From JBGFRR01 sp041695045 (GTDB taxonomy: Bacteria; Bacteroidota; Ignavibacteria; UBA10030), in contig JBGFRR010000074.1 of the NCBI GenBank assembly GCA_041695045.1, forward strand, positions 43,792 through 107,791: a stretch of 64,000 nucleotides of DNA. Direction: 5' to 3'. A program made the position numbers and the translations under genes. Each line of letters starts with the position of its first letter. The first letter of the stretch is position 1. This document shows, in pieces, positions 61,869 to 64,000 of the stretch. The notes beneath the pieces were generated by a model. That model was given only the letters and a program-made list of their open reading frames with translations, had not been told where the DNA came from and ran no database searches.

Positions 61869-63262
61869 TTCCGAATTTCAGCCCGTCCAAAATTTCCCAT
61901 TTGCTGACTGCTATTACCTTTGCCTCTTGGTAAGACAAAGATGTTCTTTGTTTTGAATCCAAAACTCTCAGCAAACTCAGAGAGGATAAGATCAACCGGA
62001 ATTTCCTCACCTCCATATCGAACATTGTCGTTCACCATAACACACTTTCCACCACCCTTCGTTACCCTAGCCATTTCTGAAATTACAAAGCACATCTCCA
62101 AGAAATAATTTCGAACCATTCTGGGGATATTGCTGTTGTTGAGTTTTTCGAGTTTGTTGAGCTCGTTGAGAACAAAGTTCACCTCACTCATAGCCGTTGA
62201 AGAATTGTAAACACGGAGCACTGTTTCAAAGGATTCTTCCTTGCCAATGGAAGAGTACAGATTTCTGAGTTGGTCGAGTTTCTCTTTATTCTCCACTGTG
62301 CAAGAGAGAAGTTCCTGGCGTAAATCCCTCACTCTCTCAGCGTTACATCCGAGGAATACTAGCTCCAGTGCATAGGTCCTTGTATAATCATAACGATTGC
62401 AGTATGGTGGTGATGTTACGATGAAATCAAAATAAGCATCATCCAGAGTTGGAAGCTTTTCTAGACACGACCCTTCAATGATCCTCATAGAACGTTTATT
62501 ATGGCCGTTGTTATTCGAAGCGTCAAAAAGAGAACCGGTTGAAATGGTAAGGTCGGAAAGAATCTGCGAAAGCTTCTGCTTTAATGCCTGCTCAAAAGAA
62601 GGTATTTTGCCCTTATTGAATGGCTTACCACTTAAATCCCTTCCAGATCGATAATCCCACCGAAGGTATTGTCCATCCTTCCTTGTATAACTAATCTCTT
62701 CAAGAATGGAAAATGCAGCAAACCGAAAAACAGTTTGAATTTCTTTATTGCCGATGTTTTCGCAATAGGCTAAAAATCGATTCAGAGCAACTTCGGTCTC
62801 TTTTGGAAAAGCGTCTTTGGTTATCGGAATATGGTTGAAATAGGTAGTTGAAGTTTTGATGCCGTTAAACTGAGACCAGAACTTCTGAATATTCTTTTCA
62901 AGGTCTTTTGCATTAATTTTAGATAGTGCCTCGCGGGTTTGAATGACGAAAATACCAACGGGCAATAGCTCAATACCGTGGGACTCCCAGACGAGTCCTT
63001 GCCCTGCAAACAAGGTTGTGCCCACTCCAGCGAAAGGGTCTAGTAGTCTCCCCGGTTTTTCTGAATATTTGGTAAGAAAATATTCGACAAGACCTGAAGA
63101 GAAGCCTTCCTTATACTTGAACCAGCGGTAAATAGGTTCTTCCTTGTTCGCCTGAAAACTGACAAGCTGTCGATTGAAGTGGAAAGCTGTTTCAAGTCGA
63201 TCAGCAAATCGCTCGTAAAGCTTTTGCCGTTCGGTTGGAAATATTTCTATAATCTCAGGCAA
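61841..63262 (-). CDS. Type II DNA methyltransferase partner (N4-cytosine/N6-adenine class)
   Basis: 473 residues from a TTG at 63262 (an upstream stop is close and no ATG is near). SAM-binding DPFAGVGTTL is at residues 75-84 and catalytic TSPPYCNRYDYTR at 283-295. The SPPY form is the amino-methylating class. With the BsoBI-like nuclease it is expected to make N4-methylcytosine in CYCGRG. Low G+C: one 60-base line (62581-62640) counts 23 G+C, against 35 in a uvrD line (59461-59520). Confidence 0.88.
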   Translation of the reverse strand: MPEIIEIFPTERQKLYERFADRLETAFHFNRQLVSFQANKEEPIYRWFKYKEGFSSGLVEYFLTKYSEKPGRLLDPFAGVGTTLFAGQGLVWESHGIELLPVGIFVIQTREALSKINAKDLEKNIQKFWSQFNGIKTSTTYFNHIPITKDAFPKETEVALNRFLAYCENIGNKEIQTVFRFAAFSILEEISYTRKDGQYLRWDYRSGRDLSGKPFNKGKIPSFEQALKQKLSQILSDLTISTGSLFDASNNNGHNKRSMRIIEGSCLEKLPTLDDAYFDFIVTSPPYCNRYDYTRTYALELVFLGCNAERVRDLRQELLSCTVENKEKLDQLRNLYSSIGKEESFETVLRVYNSSTAMSEVNFVLNELNKLEKLNNSNIPRMVRNYFLEMCFVISEMARVTKGGGKCVMVNDNVRYGGEEIPVDLILSEFAESFGFKTKNIFVLPRGKGNSSQQMGNFGRAEIRKCVYLWQRE

Positions 63263-63374
63263 AGGATTGAGTCTGTAGTTTATCAGAATTTGAGAACTTC
63301 ACACCATAAGATAGCAAAATGACCTGGCTATTCCAATGTCTTCTCCTTCATGAGAGATTCTTGCTACATGTTGC

Positions 63375-63410
63375 TCATTGGACGGGGTTAAGATCGTTCA
63401 GAAAAGACAT
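63375..63410 (-). pseudogene. Fossil of the uvrD 5' end
   Basis: ATG at 63410 starts MSFLNDLNPVQ followed by TGA. The real uvrD begins MSFLNDLNPAQ at 60802. The first nine codons differ at five third positions, all synonymous, so this is an independently evolved uvrD start, not a fresh copy. It lies on the same strand, upstream of the restriction-modification pair, where uvrD would begin if the pair were absent. Confidence 0.7.
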
Positions 63411-63447
63411 GAGAAAAATATTTCACGAAAGAAAATTATCGCGGAGC

Positions 63448-63957
63448 TTAGAGTATTAACGCCCCCTCAAGCCTCAGAAGATATTCCTTCGTCTTGATCC
63501 CCGCTCCGTATCCCACCAGGTCATCATCCGAGCCGACAACGCGGTGGCAGGGAATGACGATCGGTAGAGGATTCGTGGCATTGGCTCGCCCGACTGCCTG
63601 GTATCCCTCAGGCCTTCCGACGCGCTTCGCCAACTCTTTGTAGGTGATCACCGAGGCGTAGGGGATTTTCTTCAACTCTGACCAGACCCGCCGTTGGAAT
63701 TCCGTCCCGTGCGGGTCGAGCTTGCTCTTAAACTGCATAGGCGTTCCGTTAAAGTATCTCCGGAACTCGCCCACAATCTGCTCATTCTTGCTCGCCGATT
63801 CCTCCAGCTCATAGCCCTCAAAGTGTTTTCCAATCCAGTCAAAAAAGTCCTTCTTCGTGTTCTCCGGTATGCTAATAGCACAGACGCCCTTGTTGGTCGA
63901 GGCAACGAAGATTAGCCCGAGGGGAGAGCGGGAAGAGGTCCAATAGAGAGTTCGCAT
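63448..63957 (-). CDS. ogt: Methylated-DNA--protein-cysteine methyltransferase
   Basis: Suicide repair of O6-alkylguanine. 169 residues; acceptor Cys137 in IPCHRVVG, helix-turn-helix TEFQRRVWSELKKIPYASVITYKELA and the asparagine-hinge NATNPLPIV. No Ada-like regulatory domain. ATG at 63957. Confidence 0.95.
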   Translation of the reverse strand: MRTLYWTSSRSPLGLIFVASTNKGVCAISIPENTKKDFFDWIGKHFEGYELEESASKNEQIVGEFRRYFNGTPMQFKSKLDPHGTEFQRRVWSELKKIPYASVITYKELAKRVGRPEGYQAVGRANATNPLPIVIPCHRVVGSDDDLVGYGAGIKTKEYLLRLEGALIL

Positions 63958-63975
63958 GATTGAGAATCTTACATT

Positions 63976-63997
63976 GCCACGACCTTTAGGTCGTGGC
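63976..63997. repeat. Perfect 10-bp hairpin at the right edge
   Basis: GCCACGACCT-TT-AGGTCGTGGC, upstream of ogt. It is similar in architecture to the other intergenic palindromes here. Whether it continues into a longer structure is cut off by the window end. Confidence 0.6.
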
Positions 63998-64000
63998 TAG

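Overview
The window is a 64 kb piece of a mid-GC, gene-dense bacterial chromosome. It most likely comes from the Bacteroidota/Chlorobi side of the FCB superphylum, in the Ignavibacteria neighbourhood. The signs are a type IX secretion sorting domain with the NYPNPFNPST signature (3789-4142), a BshA bacillithiol-pathway enzyme, a SufU/SufT-type suf operon, frequent TTG/GTG starts, and short GC-rich palindromes in the intergenic gaps. No rRNA, CRISPR array, prophage or transposase gene was found. The phylum is an inference from gene content, not a measured placement.

Layout. 1-12.3 kb: trxA (cut by the left edge), dnaE, a brnTA toxin-antitoxin pair abutting a sorting-domain remnant, an aldehyde dehydrogenase, proS, a broken cupredoxin-like lipoprotein, an outer-membrane protein, msrA, proline dehydrogenase and a broken GT39-like membrane protein. 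12.3-14.3 kb: cspA, a palindrome-rich gap, a signal-peptide flavodoxin, two tandem structured repeats and tRNA-Arg(CCT). 14.3-21.1 kb: glgB-nadD-heptosyltransferase-like gene, divergent from a flippase and a GT4 glycosyltransferase (envelope polysaccharide). 21.1-26.9 kb: a tightly overlapping truA-M48-trpD-CBS-trpC-trpF-trpB operon with no trpA. 26.9-33.9 kb: DUF/mtaB, rpsA-ispH-cmk, a SpoU methyltransferase and an AlbA-like regulator. 34-42.3 kb: mtgA, ruvX, HU, rsh, TPR protein, upp, CoA-disulfide-reductase-like flavoprotein and der, all co-oriented. 42.4-46.3 kb: tRNA-Pro(CGG), a long palindromic element, then miaA-pcm-GT2-folP and a 52-residue zinc-ribbon protein. 46.3-55.7 kb: M28 peptidase, superoxide dismutase and a complete suf operon (rrf2-unknown-sufBCDSU-sufA-sufT). 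55.9-64 kb: a wrecked ABC transporter, a 156-bp hairpin element, bshA, a PD-(D/E)XK-like orphan, pcrA/uvrD, an AvaI/BsoBI-type restriction-modification pair and ogt.

How the genes work together. Many genes are joined by 4-base ATGA/GTGA overlaps, so translation is coupled across the trp, suf, miaA-pcm-GT2, nadD-glgB, der-flavoprotein and ruvX-HU sets. The suf operon sits under an Rrf2 regulator with three clustered cysteines and ends in a strong terminator. Superoxide dismutase lies just beyond it. MsrA, thioredoxin, BshA and the CoA-disulfide-reductase-like protein complete an oxidative-stress and thiol theme.

Most notable. (1) Several dispensable genes have lost an internal or 5' block while all housekeeping genes are intact: the cupredoxin-like lipoprotein, the GT39-like protein, the M48 protease without HExxH, the ABC ATPase without Walker A, and the sorting-domain tail. 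(2) The restriction-modification pair is flanked by pcrA/uvrD on one side and, on the other, by an 11-codon fossil of the uvrD start that differs only at synonymous sites over its first nine codons. This looks like an insertion scar. (3) There are several structured non-coding repeats, two of which have large fold-back symmetry. (4) An unrecognised gene sits between the Rrf2 regulator and sufB.
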